Shown here in pieces: positions 1 to 10,900 of a DNA stretch of 31,262 bases; position 1 is the stretch's first letter; every line of letters begins with the position of its first letter. The notes below the pieces were generated by a model. The model had not been told where the DNA came from. It did no database searches and was given only the letters and a program-made list of their open reading frames with translations. Origin of the DNA: an uncultured Clostridia bacterium (GTDB lineage: Bacteria; Bacillota; Clostridia; RUG12999); NCBI GenBank assembly GCA_934792465.1, contig CAKVOK010000044.1:1-31262 (forward strand), written 5' to 3'. Both the position numbers and the translations under genes were made by a program.

Positions 1-321
1 CCCCCTCCCCTTACACAGGGGAGGCTTTGGTCTGTGCCGCTGAATTAGGTCTGCACCGCCCCATAGGCTCCCCTGTGTAAGGGCACTCACTTGGGTTTGT
101 GCGTGCCCCATATAGGCTCCCCTGTGTAAGGGGAGCTGGCGGCAAAGCCGTCTGAGGGGTTGTAGGTTTGCATTTACTTGCGGTTTTGTACAACCCTTCC
201 ACCACTAACGCGCTCCCCGGAGGCATTGGTCTGTGCCACTGAATAGATATTAATTATGCATTATGCATTATGAATTCGTAATTCCCATAGGGAAGAAGTG
301 CCCTTGGGGTGCGAATTTAGC
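1..321. repeat. Composite interspersed repeat block 1 (no gene)
   Basis: This stretch holds no credible gene. It contains inverted copies of a GC-rich arm built around TTACACAGGGGAGGC (near 11-26) and GCTCCCCTGTGTAAGGG (near 68-84 and 116-132). The two GCTCCCCTGTG copies are spaced 49 bp apart. A segment GAATTCGTAATTCCCATAGG (272-291) and a terminal GCGAATTTAGCT (311-322) follow. The same modules in the same order occur at 2195-2660. The block abuts the stop codon of the minus-strand gene that ends at 322. Open frames here encode low-complexity peptides of the repeat and are not called. The left end of the block may continue outside the window. Confidence 0.85.
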
Positions 322-2112
322 TTATCTCACGTCCGCCGCAGGAGCAACGGGACTCAACACGTCAAATCCGTTCCAGATAAACAATTTTGCCGACTGACCT
401 TTTTCGTACTTATCATCTTTAAAATATCTGTTCGGAGCGCCTGCAAATACTCTGTCAAGCTTATTTTCTCCGCCATACACGGCAAATACCGTTTTCGCAT
501 TTTCATCTTTGCAATACGGTGCATAAGCCATATATCCGTCGTCTATCTTTTCGAGCTTGGGGCTGAAATCCGCCGTTGCCGGTTTTTTAACGCTAAGGCT
601 GATAGGCGTATGGTCACCTCTTACAGCGGCGCACAAATTATAACCCGAATACATCTCCGGCCAATCTCCCGTATCTTCATTAAACAGGCTGTCGGCGTCA
701 ACCGTTATTTTATAGCCTATTACATCTTTCGTTTTCTCGCTTATATCGTGGCTGTATTCTATACTGCTCCAATAATCTCTGGAACCGTAATCCGTTTTTC
801 CGTTAATCGTATACGTCTTTTTGTTCGCCATGCCTACTGCGGACTCACCGCGAATCTGCATATTCTGCTTAATGTCAACACCTGTAATTGTTTCCACGCT
901 CACATTTACGTCCGTATTGCTCGCAAAACCGTATACATCAAATCCGAATTTAAGAATCGCCGTGCCGCCGTAATCGCTTGCCGCAAGCTTATTGTATATC
1001 GGATTTCCCTCGCTGTCCGTTCCCGACATATTCAGGATAAAGAATCCGAAATTTTCCGTATTGTCTCCTATAGGCATTTCATCCGAATATCCGACTCTTG
1101 TATCACCTGCCAAATCCGGTCCGCCTTTGTTGCTGTACGGCACAACAACAATATCTCCGTAATTGTTGTCGCCTGCTCCGTCGTGGGTATATGCGCCGTC
1201 GAAACCGTCGTATAATTTATTGATATTTGACGCACTCGCAAGCGTTTCCGTACTCTCCGACAATTTCACGCCTTTTTCTATTATAACTCTGCGCAGCGTT
1301 ATGAAATGGTCGCCGCTTTCATTGAAATACGTTTCGCCGTATTCTTTCGCCAGACCTTCCGGTACTGTTTTCGGAACAACGCCTATACCTATGTTTTTCG
1401 GTGTCCAGTCGTCTGTGCCGGCAGTCCACCAATTCAGATAATATGTAAGTGTTGTAAAGTCCTCGTCTTTAAGCTCTGCCGCATCTTTCGCCGTTGAAAT
1501 CTTCACATTCTGCGAAAGCCTGTTTATGCTTCCCCACTGTGCGATAAAAGCGTCCAAATCGTTCAGCTTGTTTGTTGATGAAACCGTAACCGGGATTTCA
1601 TGACCCTCCAAGTCCGCTCCGCCCACGGCAACGTCTACCGTGACCTTATACCATTCGCCGTCACCGAGCGTGGGGAGCAGACTGCCGCCGGCATTTTTCG
1701 CCGTATCCGAGCTTGCCATAAGTATTGCCGAATCTATAATATATCCGTTTGCTCCGGTTCTGTAGCCGGTAAGTCCTTTTTCCGTTTTCAAAAGTCTTTT
1801 TTCCGCACTTCCGCCCCAAAGTATATCAGGGTTAAAGTATGTCACTCCGTCCGCCGCCTGAAATCCGTTGAATCTGCCGCCCACGCCGTCAGGATAATTC
1901 TGCGTCGGCGCAACCTCTCCGTCGAGAGTTACGTTTCCGCTTTCGTCACGTCCCAACGCTTTTGCAGCGTTAAACTCCGTAGCATAAATCTTCGTCCACT
2001 TGTAGTCCTTCTCGTTCCCCGGTGTCAGATATGTGCTTTCTTCGGCAAAAACACCGGTAAATCCCGCCGAGAATATACCTGCTGCCAAAATAATCGCCAA
2101 CAATTTTTTCAT
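322..2112 (-). CDS. Secreted multimodular protein, probable carbohydrate-binding, no catalytic domain recognised
   Basis: This is a 596-aa exported protein with a clear signal peptide (MKK start, hydrophobic stretch at residues 4-20, probable cleavage after VFA at 23). GAGGAGG lies 9 nt before the ATG. Three parts can be seen. Module A, residues about 36-285, is rich in beta-strand-like sequence. A second, different beta-rich segment covers about 295-515. A small terminal module B (about 520-592) ends in a pattern of the type KLFIWNGFDVLSP. Modules A and B are clearly homologous to the C-terminal 340 residues of the GH10 protein at 13337-17134, where they directly follow the catalytic domain. 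That placement suggests an accessory role such as polysaccharide binding; this is inference. There is no SLH, sortase or dockerin signal, so cell attachment is unknown. It is separated from its upstream neighbour by a repeat block and is probably transcribed on its own. Confidence 0.85.
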   Translation of the reverse strand: MKKLLAIILAAGIFSAGFTGVFAEESTYLTPGNEKDYKWTKIYATEFNAAKALGRDESGNVTLDGEVAPTQNYPDGVGGRFNGFQAADGVTYFNPDILWGGSAEKRLLKTEKGLTGYRTGANGYIIDSAILMASSDTAKNAGGSLLPTLGDGEWYKVTVDVAVGGADLEGHEIPVTVSSTNKLNDLDAFIAQWGSINRLSQNVKISTAKDAAELKDEDFTTLTYYLNWWTAGTDDWTPKNIGIGVVPKTVPEGLAKEYGETYFNESGDHFITLRRVIIEKGVKLSESTETLASASNINKLYDGFDGAYTHDGAGDNNYGDIVVVPYSNKGGPDLAGDTRVGYSDEMPIGDNTENFGFFILNMSGTDSEGNPIYNKLAASDYGGTAILKFGFDVYGFASNTDVNVSVETITGVDIKQNMQIRGESAVGMANKKTYTINGKTDYGSRDYWSSIEYSHDISEKTKDVIGYKITVDADSLFNEDTGDWPEMYSGYNLCAAVRGDHTPISLSVKKPATADFSPKLEKIDDGYMAYAPYCKDENAKTVFAVYGGENKLDRVFAGAPNRYFKDDKYEKGQSAKLFIWNGFDVLSPVAPAADVR

Positions 2113-2147
2113 GAAAATTTCCTCCTCATATATAATTTATTTTTAGT

Positions 2148-2681
2148 TAATTGTAAAATGTCATAACGCATGATATTATGTTTGTGCTATATAACCCTTG
2201 CAGGGGTCTGCGTCCCTTTTTACAACCCTTCCACCGCCACAGGCGGTCCCCACACCTCCGCTGCACGGCAGCTTCCGGCGCCTTACACAGGGGAGGCTTT
2301 GGTCTGTGCCGCTGAATGGGTCTGCACATACCCCATATAAGCTCCCCTGTGTAAGGGCACCAACTCCGGTCTGCACGTACCTCGTTAGGCTCCCCTGTGT
2401 AAGGGCACCGGAGTAATGCCTGTGGCATACGTAGGCGTGCCTTGGTAGAGCTGGCACCGTTAGGTGACTGAGGGGTTGTAGGTCTTGCATTTGCCGCATT
2501 ATTACGTAGCATATACAGCCATTGACAACCCTTCCACCACTGACGTGGTCCCCCTCCCCTTACACAGGGGAGGCGTTAGCGAGTGCCGCTGAATAGATTA
2601 ATTATGAATTCGTAATTCCCATAGAGAAGAAGTTCCCTCGCCGCCTTGCGAATTTAGCTATATATCCACATTTTACAATTA
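2148..2681. repeat. 14-bp perfect inverted repeats flanking repeat block 2
   Basis: TAATTGTAAAATGT at 2148-2161 is the exact reverse complement of ACATTTTACAATTA at 2668-2681. The pair encloses the whole repeat block 2, lying just upstream of the 596-aa gene on one side and 10 bp beyond the stop of the 1062-aa gene on the other. This could be terminal inverted repeats of an inserted element or the arms of a long-range RNA pairing. The other three repeat blocks do not show these ends, so chance or a block-specific event is possible. Confidence 0.5.
2195..2660. repeat. Composite interspersed repeat block 2 (no gene)
   Basis: No credible gene lies between 2113 and 2690. The block contains two facing sets of the arm seen in block 1. 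TACAACCCTTCCACCGCC (2221 onward) leads to CCTTACACAGGGGAGGC (2281 onward). Two GCTCCCCTGTGTAAGGGCACC units follow at about 2341 and 2389 (48 bp apart). The reverse arm GAGGGGTTGTAG lies near 2471. The second TACAACCCTTCCACCACTGACGTGG-type arm starts near 2524. The tail carries GAATTCGTAATTCCCATAG (2607-2625) and TTGCGAATTTAGCT (2646-2659), as in block 1. The arms are long imperfect palindromes, so transcripts of either strand would fold strongly. Confidence 0.85.
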
Positions 2682-2690
2682 TCTATTTCA

Positions 2691-5600
2691 TCATTTATAC
2701 AGGAATATACCTGCCATATTACCGTCAAGCACGGTAACGAAAACGCTGCTTGCGTTTTGCGGGTCATCCACATACTGAATCGCTTCTTCCATAGAGCCTT
2801 TTCTGACTTTTTTCCGTGCTGTATCGAAAACATACGTCTGCACTCTGCCGTACGGGAACACCGCATTAAACCTTTCGCTGCCGATATTCGACGGGCGGTT
2901 CAAATACATCATGCCGTTTTCCACCTTATGCACGTTGTACATAAGACCCTGCCAGTGGGCACATTCAAACACCCAGCCGCCTGTTACCTGAATTATTTTC
3001 CCGGTTTCGGTGTCGTAATCGAGGCACAGCTTAAAAAGCCTTGTATCAATGAGATTTACAAATCCCTGCGCATTCAGCGCATACTGAATAATATCTCCCG
3101 GCGAAAGCCTTTCGTAGTCCTCATAGCCCTCGAAATCCGCCTTGAACGATACCGGGTTTCCTCCGCTTATTCCCTTTATGAGCAGTCTTTCGTCGCCGTA
3201 ATCGTCAAGTATCTTTTCGACCTTTGTAATCATTGTGGCATTGATTTTATCACTTACAACCTCGCTGCCGTCAATCTCCGAAATAAGATAATTTACCGTG
3301 TTATATTCTCCCAGCGTCGTATATGCCACGGGGTCGTAGCTTGTGTTGTAATCGGTCATCTGGTCGATTCCCAATACGCTGTAAAACTTTTCGTCGTCCT
3401 TATACTTTGCGCTTTTCGGCATCTGGAACATCTTTACTTCTTTCGATACATTGTATATCGTTCCGTCGAGCCACGAATAATCGTTTCTGTAATAGTAAAG
3501 CTCTCTCTTTGTGAATACGCCCGTCAAAACGTCGCTTACCTTATACAGCTTATCTTTCACAGCACCGCTTTCGGGGAATTTCTCGGCAAACTCCAAATCA
3601 GAAATTTCTCCCTCACTGTTTACCTTGTATCTTATCAGCTGGCGCAGCACCGCTCCGCTTTCATCTTTAAAGCGGTTTATGAATTCCTCCGAATCCGATT
3701 TCACTTTATCTCCGCCGTTTATCCTCACTTTATCGGCGCAGGTGAAGTTTTCCTTGTCGCCGTATTCCGTCATAAGCCTAAGCTGAAATCTCGGTGACAT
3801 TACTCCCGTTTGAAGTGCGCATTTTATGATATATGCCGCCGCATAGTCCGAGGTCGATTCGTCAAGAGTCCATGTGATAATTTTGTCGCCGTCAAAATAA
3901 AGCTTATAATTTTTTCCGATTTTAATTTCGGGGATTGCGCCTTTTTCCATCAGCGATTTCGCCCAGTCGGAAATCTCGTAGCGAGTGCCGCCGAATACAG
4001 CCTGCGGCATTTCCGCATCAAGTTCCGCCGATTCCGCTTTCGCATTAACGCTTTTTCTGCACACGGTTATCTTTATATAGCTCGGCTCTTCCTCTTCGGA
4101 AACAACGATTCTCAAAACATCGTTTTCCTTAATATCGCCCATGCTCATGCTTTTTCCGTTAATATCCTTGATTATCGGGTTTTTAACGCTGTCCGTATTC
4201 ACAGTGCCGGAATTATATTTTCCCGATATAATATTATCCGTTTTGTTTACGTTTCCGACTACCATATAATCATACGCTTCGATAAAAAGTATATTGTATT
4301 CTCCGTCGCCGTCATTGTCTATGAGCCTGAGTCTGCCCTCGATAAAGTCGAGCATATCGTTCCTGAATACCGAATAAACACCGTTATAAATCACGTTGCA
4401 GCCGAAAATCGAAACCGACTTTTGTTTATCGTTTTCCCAATATTTTATATTGCTTCCGCTAAGCTCGTCGAAGTCTGCGCCCTCTATTATGAGTTCCTCG
4501 TTGTTTGCGGCTTTATAAAAATACTCTACATCGCCGTCTGCGTTGTACCAGTATTCAATCTTATATCCGAGTTCCTCTCCCGGCGCTTTTTCTCCGAGAT
4601 ACCAATACTTCCTGCTGTCTATTTCGATTCCGCGCTTTTTATTTGTACCCTCTTTTGAAATTCCGGACGAATCAACACTTGTCAAAACTCCGTCATCATG
4701 CCAAAGTCCGAATACTTCTGTCAAAATCGTGCGGTCTTTGTTCGCCGCAATGCTCACGGAGAAGCCTCCTCCGCTGCTCGACACAGACTCCGCATATCCG
4801 TACTTTACATCTATAAAATCGTCCAGCACGGAAAACAATTTCTTATAAGTAAGTTCGTTCCCCGAGCCGGGAGTGCGTTTTAAAAGGCTTATTCTCGATG
4901 CCGCCGTAAGGTATCCCACCGGATAGCCGCCGTTCCATTCCGCCCATTGGGTATATCCGAGCATTTTAACCATAACGGCTATTGCCTGCGTATATTCAAC
5001 AGGTTCCTCCGGTTCAAACTTATTATCTCCCGTTCCGTTCATATATCCGTATTCGCTCATTTTCTTTATAGCCTCATACGCATAATGAGCCTCGTACACA
5101 TCGTCAAATACGATTTCCCCCTGCGATTTTGACGTGTCCCTAATAAATCCCGACATAATACTTGCAAAATCCGCACGTGTTACCGTTTTGTTCGGATAAT
5201 ATTCTTTCATATTGCCGTCGTTTATCACACCGAGGTATCTCAAAAGCGCAGCCGTTTCGGGTTCCGCTTCCGCTTTTTCTTCCTCCGGCACTTCATTTTT
5301 TGTATACGTTACCTTAATATCGTCTATATACACATATTTCGGATACCGGTTTTCGTTTCCCGCCGTTATCTTTATAACTGCATCCTTTGCCGCCGAAACA
5401 TCGGCTTTAACGCTGCATTTAACAAATCCGTTATCCGCTCCGTTAAAATCCGCATCGCTTTTTACGGCGGTTTCCGATGAGCTTACCGCATTTCCGTTTA
5501 TATCCGCAATCTCGGTTTTGACCGTGATTTTCGCACCCTTTTCGCCGTCCGAAAGCTCTGCGGCGCATATGTAATATTCAAGCTCTGCGGTGCAGTCCTT

Positions 5601-5879
5601 ATATGCATCACCGAAAAACGTGGTCTTAAGCTCTATAGCCTTATTTCCCGAAAGCTCCGCAGACAGAGAATATTCTCCGCCGTGCACCCTGTAATCATTC
5701 TGCCTGATAATAATATTTTCCGATGATTCCGCCGTACAGTCCGCCGACCTGAATTCATTTGCCGATTTCGCCGCCGTATTTGTTTCAAAATCCTCATATA
5801 CGCTTATATCTTCCGCACAAACCGAATTCATGCCGAGCGCAATACAGCACATCAATAATAATGATATTATTTTCTTCAC
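2691..5879 (-). CDS. Large secreted SLH-domain protein
   Basis: This is a 1062-aa exported protein. The GTG start has AAGGGG 7 nt upstream, and the signal peptide runs to about residue 22 (SVCA). Residues about 25-200 look like a beta-sandwich carbohydrate-binding-type module (it opens YEDFETN and ends YVYIDDIKVTY). Residues about 205-375 carry S-layer homology repeats (for example TVTRADFASIMSGF and FDDVYEAHYAYEAIKKM), which in this family bind secondary cell-wall polymer. The remaining 690 residues are a long region of unknown fold with a DNDGDGEYN segment resembling a calcium-binding loop. It is the last gene of a three-gene operon, 19 bp behind another SLH protein and behind a GH10 enzyme, which suggests a surface scaffold or binding role. 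No catalytic motif was recognised. The stop lies just before repeat block 2. Confidence 0.85.
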   Translation of the reverse strand: MKKIISLLLMCCIALGMNSVCAEDISVYEDFETNTAAKSANEFRSADCTAESSENIIIRQNDYRVHGGEYSLSAELSGNKAIELKTTFFGDAYKDCTAELEYYICAAELSDGEKGAKITVKTEIADINGNAVSSSETAVKSDADFNGADNGFVKCSVKADVSAAKDAVIKITAGNENRYPKYVYIDDIKVTYTKNEVPEEEKAEAEPETAALLRYLGVINDGNMKEYYPNKTVTRADFASIMSGFIRDTSKSQGEIVFDDVYEAHYAYEAIKKMSEYGYMNGTGDNKFEPEEPVEYTQAIAVMVKMLGYTQWAEWNGGYPVGYLTAASRISLLKRTPGSGNELTYKKLFSVLDDFIDVKYGYAESVSSSGGGFSVSIAANKDRTILTEVFGLWHDDGVLTSVDSSGISKEGTNKKRGIEIDSRKYWYLGEKAPGEELGYKIEYWYNADGDVEYFYKAANNEELIIEGADFDELSGSNIKYWENDKQKSVSIFGCNVIYNGVYSVFRNDMLDFIEGRLRLIDNDGDGEYNILFIEAYDYMVVGNVNKTDNIISGKYNSGTVNTDSVKNPIIKDINGKSMSMGDIKENDVLRIVVSEEEEPSYIKITVCRKSVNAKAESAELDAEMPQAVFGGTRYEISDWAKSLMEKGAIPEIKIGKNYKLYFDGDKIITWTLDESTSDYAAAYIIKCALQTGVMSPRFQLRLMTEYGDKENFTCADKVRINGGDKVKSDSEEFINRFKDESGAVLRQLIRYKVNSEGEISDLEFAEKFPESGAVKDKLYKVSDVLTGVFTKRELYYYRNDYSWLDGTIYNVSKEVKMFQMPKSAKYKDDEKFYSVLGIDQMTDYNTSYDPVAYTTLGEYNTVNYLISEIDGSEVVSDKINATMITKVEKILDDYGDERLLIKGISGGNPVSFKADFEGYEDYERLSPGDIIQYALNAQGFVNLIDTRLFKLCLDYDTETGKIIQVTGGWVFECAHWQGLMYNVHKVENGMMYLNRPSNIGSERFNAVFPYGRVQTYVFDTARKKVRKGSMEEAIQYVDDPQNASSVFVTVLDGNMAGIFLYK

Positions 5880-5898
5880 ATTAACACCCCTTCTGTTC

Positions 5899-7920
5899 TT
5901 ATCTTCCCGTCAGTTCAAGCAAAGCGTATATAACCTTTGCGGTTTCCGCTCTTGTTGCAGTCGCCGTCGGTTCGAATCTGCCGTCGCCCCGTCCCGTCAT
6001 TATACCGAGTTTCGCCATTTTTAGGACTGATTCGCAGGCATATTCCGAAATATCCGATTTATCGGAAAAGGCGTTTTCTTCCGCTGCGGCGTTTATCCCC
6101 TTAAGCTGTGCAATCCTATCCAAAATAACCGCCATATCCTGCCTTGTTATATTGCCCGTTTTGTCAAAGCTTCCGTTGCCGCTGCCGGTCACAATATTAT
6201 TCTCGCTGAGCGAAGCAATATATTTGTAGCTCCAGTCGCCTTTTGAAACATCGTCAAATCCGCATTCCGCCTCTGCCGAATAAATTCCGAACGCAAGCGA
6301 AACTATTTTCGAAAATTCTTCTCTCGTTATGCTGTTGTTCGGCTTAAAGCTGCCGTCCTCATATCCGTTTAAGATTTTCTTTTCCGCCATTTTTTCTATA
6401 TAATCCTTTGCCCATGCGGCGTCATTTATATCGGAAAACAGCGGTTTTCCGTTCTGCTGCGGTTTGCTCACTATTGTCGGCGTACCGGAAATCGAAGTTC
6501 CGGACGAACCACCCGTGCTGCTTCCTCCGCTGCCGCTCTTGCCGCTGCCCGAACCGCCGCCCGTGCTGCCGCCGGAGTCTTTTTCTCCCGAATTTTCTAT
6601 CAGCTTCGGTATCTGTCCGCCGATTCCGAAAACATCGTTCGTGCTTTTCGCATAATTCGCTATCGCAAGCTTTGCGCTGTCCGAAAGCGTATATTTTGAA
6701 AAATCTATTCCTATATATTTCTGAACCTTTCCAAGCACGTCTATAATCTCGCCGTAGTTTGCCTTTTCGGCAATTTCCGCAATGATTACGGCATTCGCAA
6801 AAGCTTTTTTGAACTCGTCAATCGCTGACGGCTTATAATTCTCATAAAGCTTTTTAACCGCCTTTATTTTCATGTCCTCCGTCATCTCGGCATAAAGCTT
6901 TGAATACGGCGTGTATTCCTCCGCCGAAAAGCCTATACTGTCCTTATATTCGTCAATATATCCGGCATATGTTTTTTCATCCTTCTTTTTTGCCGCCATA
7001 TCCAGAATACACGCACGCACCGCAATATTCCTTATTGTATCCGGCGATATTTCTTCCCTGTTTTCAAAGAAATATCTGCCCAAAACCTCCGTATCGTTTT
7101 CATCGTTTACAATGCCTGCGGTGTCAAGCTCCAGCACCCGCATATTCGGCCATTCGGGGTCGTCCTTAACGTCAAGTATTTCTTTTATTTTTTCGGCACT
7201 CTCCGCCGCCTTTATGCTTGAAATAATCTCTTCGCGCATCGAAGTTTTCTTATATACAAAATCCAGCACCGTACCGTCCACGGCATAGCCGTAGCTCTTA
7301 AGTCCCCTAAGCACAAGCGTAATATCCGTCAGATATTTCGTTATGCCTGACGTGTCAAGCTCCGTTTTAAACGATGTGTTTGCCGCCACGTTCAAATCCT
7401 GCTCATACAGCAGCTTATCCGCATTTGTATACTCATATTCTTCGCCGTTTTTAACAACGTACAGCTTCAGCTCGCCCTGCGATGTTCCGCCGATATTCCC
7501 CATTATGTAAACCTTGCCGTCAACGGATTCTTCATATTTTAAAATATCCTCCGCCGCAAGGGTAAGGCGCACGTTTTTCACTTCTGCGCCCTCCGGAACG
7601 ATTTTTTCCACATAGACCTTGATTTTTCCGTTATGGCTGTTCGCCTCCGGCATTACTATAGGTGCGGAATATATCGCCGCTGCGCCCTCGCCTGCGGCTG
7701 CGCCCGCACTGCCGAGCAGATTTCCCTCTTTATCCTTAATATTTACCGTAACGTCGCCGTTTTCGCTTCTTACCGCATTGAACGTAAGGATATATGCCGC
7801 TCCGCCGAAAACCGCAGCGTTTCCGCCCGAAACCCTGATTACGTAGCTAAACGCATATGCGGGAACGGCTGCCGTCAAAAGTGCCAGTAACGTTATAAAT
7901 GCAACTAATTTTTTTCTCAT
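5899..7920 (-). CDS. Secreted protein with three C-terminal SLH domains
   Basis: The product is about 673 aa. I chose the ATG at 7920 because CGGAGGA lies 4-5 nt before it and the encoded N-terminus (MRKKLVAFITLLALL...) is a standard signal peptide; an in-frame ATG at 7944 lacks a ribosome site. After the signal, residues about 25-125 form a beta-rich domain, and about 210-450 are mostly helical and charged. A Gly/Ser-rich flexible linker (about 455-490) then leads to three SLH repeats (about 493-673), with recognisable cores FSDINDAAWAKDYIEKM, FDDVSKGDWSYKYI and FSDKSDISEYACESVLKM, each followed by an ITRE/ITRQ/ATRAE-type segment. SLH triplets typically bind pyruvylated cell-wall polysaccharide. 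It sits between a GH10 enzyme (62-bp gap) and another SLH protein (19 bp), without a terminator, so all three are probably co-transcribed. Confidence 0.88.
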   Translation of the reverse strand: MRKKLVAFITLLALLTAAVPAYAFSYVIRVSGGNAAVFGGAAYILTFNAVRSENGDVTVNIKDKEGNLLGSAGAAAGEGAAAIYSAPIVMPEANSHNGKIKVYVEKIVPEGAEVKNVRLTLAAEDILKYEESVDGKVYIMGNIGGTSQGELKLYVVKNGEEYEYTNADKLLYEQDLNVAANTSFKTELDTSGITKYLTDITLVLRGLKSYGYAVDGTVLDFVYKKTSMREEIISSIKAAESAEKIKEILDVKDDPEWPNMRVLELDTAGIVNDENDTEVLGRYFFENREEISPDTIRNIAVRACILDMAAKKKDEKTYAGYIDEYKDSIGFSAEEYTPYSKLYAEMTEDMKIKAVKKLYENYKPSAIDEFKKAFANAVIIAEIAEKANYGEIIDVLGKVQKYIGIDFSKYTLSDSAKLAIANYAKSTNDVFGIGGQIPKLIENSGEKDSGGSTGGGSGSGKSGSGGSSTGGSSGTSISGTPTIVSKPQQNGKPLFSDINDAAWAKDYIEKMAEKKILNGYEDGSFKPNNSITREEFSKIVSLAFGIYSAEAECGFDDVSKGDWSYKYIASLSENNIVTGSGNGSFDKTGNITRQDMAVILDRIAQLKGINAAAEENAFSDKSDISEYACESVLKMAKLGIMTGRGDGRFEPTATATRAETAKVIYALLELTGR

Positions 7921-7982
7921 AGATTCCTCCGTGGCTTTTGCCATACATATTTTTTATATCGGGACTTTAGAAAATTTCCTAA

Positions 7983-10900
7983 TTATTTAAAGGTCACGAT
8001 TATGGTATTATCTTTGTTGTTTTTAGAAACCTTTGCCGTGGTTTTCACGGTTGCGCCGCCTTTTTTAACGGTTATATCATAATCGCCGTAAAAACCTCTC
8101 GTCTTGTATATTCCGTCGTTTCCGGTCTTTCCGCTTTCTTCCGTCCACCATTTGTTATAAACCAAATCGATATACTGTTCTCCGCCGGGCTTAATATGGT
8201 CATCGTCATAGTAATACGGTCCGTTGTTGAGCCAGTGACCTATATCTCTGAATCCCCACGATATAAACGTATCGAAATTCGGAATACTGAAGCAAAGTAT
8301 AAGAAAATCTCTTATAAATCCTGCGGCAAGCTCCGGGTCTTCCTCGTTCATGTCAAATTCGGTTATTTTCATTCGCTTTCCGTATTCAATAACAGGTTTA
8401 AACATATCATACAAATTTTCGACCTTTTGGAATCTGAAATGGCCTTGGAAACCGACCGAATTATAATCAACCCCGATTTCGTTCATCTCTTTAAGCAGCT
8501 TATAAAAATCTTCTCCGAAGTTTGTTTCGTTATAGTTAAGTATTGCCCCCTCCGGCAGTCTTTCTCTCGCATATGCGAACCATTCCTTATAAAGCTGCGC
8601 TCCGTAAAGCTTGCGCAGCGGCGCCCAGCTTATGACCTCGTTCATAATATCCCAGTCGGTATAATCGCCGTAATCATTGTAAACCGCATCAAAATAAGTC
8701 CAAAGATTTTCGCGCATTTTCTTTTCATCCTTATAATTCGCCGCCAAATCCTCGTTTTGGAAATCGAAATATACTGCGTGTCCCCTGAAATTCTTTATAC
8801 CCAGCTTTGCGAGTGCGTCTTTTTTCCTCCTCGCATTAAAACGTCCCTCAATCTCGTAGCCGTAGCGCTTGTTGCTTCCCACGGCAACGCCGGTATTGAA
8901 AAGACTTGCCATAAGCTGCTGATGCTTCGAATTAACCGGTTCCTGATACAGTTCGTTATATGTAAACGCATTTCCCCATTCAAATTCATGCTCATACATA
9001 GAAATATCAACGTCTGCGTCCGTTATCGGCTTTCCGTTTTTATCTGCAACGACAACGTTTATATCGCCCTTGCGGTATTTCTCGATACGTGCGATTGCGT
9101 CTTTTCTCCACTGTGCGTCCTTGTCGTATATAGCATTTATTGCGTCAAGCTTGTAGTTTTGCGTATCGAGCTTTTCGACCGGGATTTTGTTTCCTATGTT
9201 TCTCACCTTGATACCGCCTATTTCCATAACCTGCCTGCGATAACCGAATTCAAGCGTTGTTCTTGTGGCGTCCTCATGTGTTATGCAGCCGGCAACACGA
9301 ATATATTCCCAGCCGCCGTTATCCTTTTTATCCTTGGAAACCATTACTTCCTCGTTTGTCATACGCGAATAGTCATGCGTCATGACAGCAATTCTCGTTA
9401 TTCCGTTTGCGTCCTCATGCCGAACGCTGTCCGTTTTCATGTACAGTTCAACGACAACGACATCGCCGACTTTCGGTTCTTTCTTTATGTCCGGCAGCTC
9501 CAGCTGAAAATGATATACTTCCGCCGGAACGGTCGTACATTCGATTTTCAATGCCTTATCAAACGGCTGACCCTCAACCGCTACGGTTTCCATATTTCCG
9601 TATGTTCCGCCGCCCTGCAAATAGCCTTTGAACAAAGCGTCGCTATCGAGTATGATATCGCCCTCCGGAACCTCGTCCCACGGAATTTTTTCCACCTTTT
9701 CCTGTTCATCGTAATGAATATCATACAAATCCTTGTTGTCCGTAAGCGTTGATTTCGGAATCGGTCTTCTTATCTCGTCTATGCTTGTATCTACGCTCAA
9801 TGTCTGTGTAATTCCGTCCCATACTGCCTTGCCCTTGAACGCAACCGTCAGGGTATTCAGCGGAATATACAGTATGCCGTCTATCATTCTCGCCCGTTCC
9901 TGACCGAACATCTTATATCCGCTTCTGTTGATTATATCGCTGTCTGCGCCCATATCCGCCGTAAGATTGTTATACGTAGCCTTTATCGAACGTCCGTCCC
10001 CGGACATCTCATATCCGCCGCCTATGGCGTCAAACAAATCCGCCGCCGGCAGCATAAGGCGGTCACCGTCTATCTTAAGCGGATGCGCCGTCTTTTTCTC
10101 CGTTCCGTCAACCGTGAGTTTTATATCATTGTTTTTTCTTTCCGTGCTTTTCGTAACCGATACGGATACTGCGTCCACTCTCGTCCACATGGGACATTCC
10201 GAGCCGTTGTCGAACATGAGCATTATTTTATTATAATTCAGATTTTTCTCCGTAATCTCAAATTCTCCCTCAATTTTCCGCCACTGAAAAGCCTCGCCGT
10301 AACCTTTCACGGATTCCTTTTCGGTTTCCTCCCTGTTTGATATGCAAATCGAGAAGCCGACGTCATGACCGCTTCCGCTGTACATCTGCTTTACGTATAC
10401 GTACATCGAAATTTTAATTTTTCTGCCTATATCCTCTTTTGTGAAATTAGGAAGAAGATTGTCGAACACATATGCGCCGTCGTTGTCATTCGTCCATGCG
10501 TCCAGATAGCTGTAGCCCTCCGGTGGAATAATCTTCGTTGAAGAATCGAAAAGATTTTCCCTGTTATACGACTTGAGTGCCGAATTCCCGTGATGAGTAA
10601 CATATGTAATTCCGTCGCGAACCTCCTGCATACCTATATTTTCGCCCGTATCTTCAAACCCGTCAAAAGAAAAGCTCTTATAGCTGTTTTTCAGCGTTGC
10701 CGCTATTTCCTCGGCTTCCGCCTTTGAACACGACTTGGCAATCGCCGCGCTTTTTATATAAATCAGTCTGGGGTATTTCAGCTTTCCGTCTTTGCCGCCC
10801 CTGTCGATAAAAAACGTATTGCAGTTTACGTTTTCCTGCGTAACGGTATACGTAAAATCCACCGCTGTCCATGTTCTGAGCGGAACGCTCTTTATTTCGG

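Noticed and set aside
2147..2512. Open frames of 70-120 codons in the repeat blocks (peptides with ALTQGSLYG-like words)
   Set aside because: They are translations of the GC-rich repeat arms in several frames at once, without ribosome sites, and recur with each repeat copy.
2660..2671. DnaA-box-like TATATCCACA
   Set aside because: A single imperfect copy far from the rpmH cluster; no group of boxes or AT-rich unwinding region near it.
5965..5985. tRNA T-loop-like word GGTTCGAATCT
   Set aside because: It lies inside the coding sequence of an SLH repeat (FEPT) and no cloverleaf can be formed around it.
8196..9752. Plus-strand open frame of 518 codons over the GH10 gene (and a 447-codon one at 13949-15292)
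   Set aside because: Both are antisense shadows of well-supported GH10 genes; the predicted proteins are Ile/Arg/Cys-rich without domains and lack ribosome sites.
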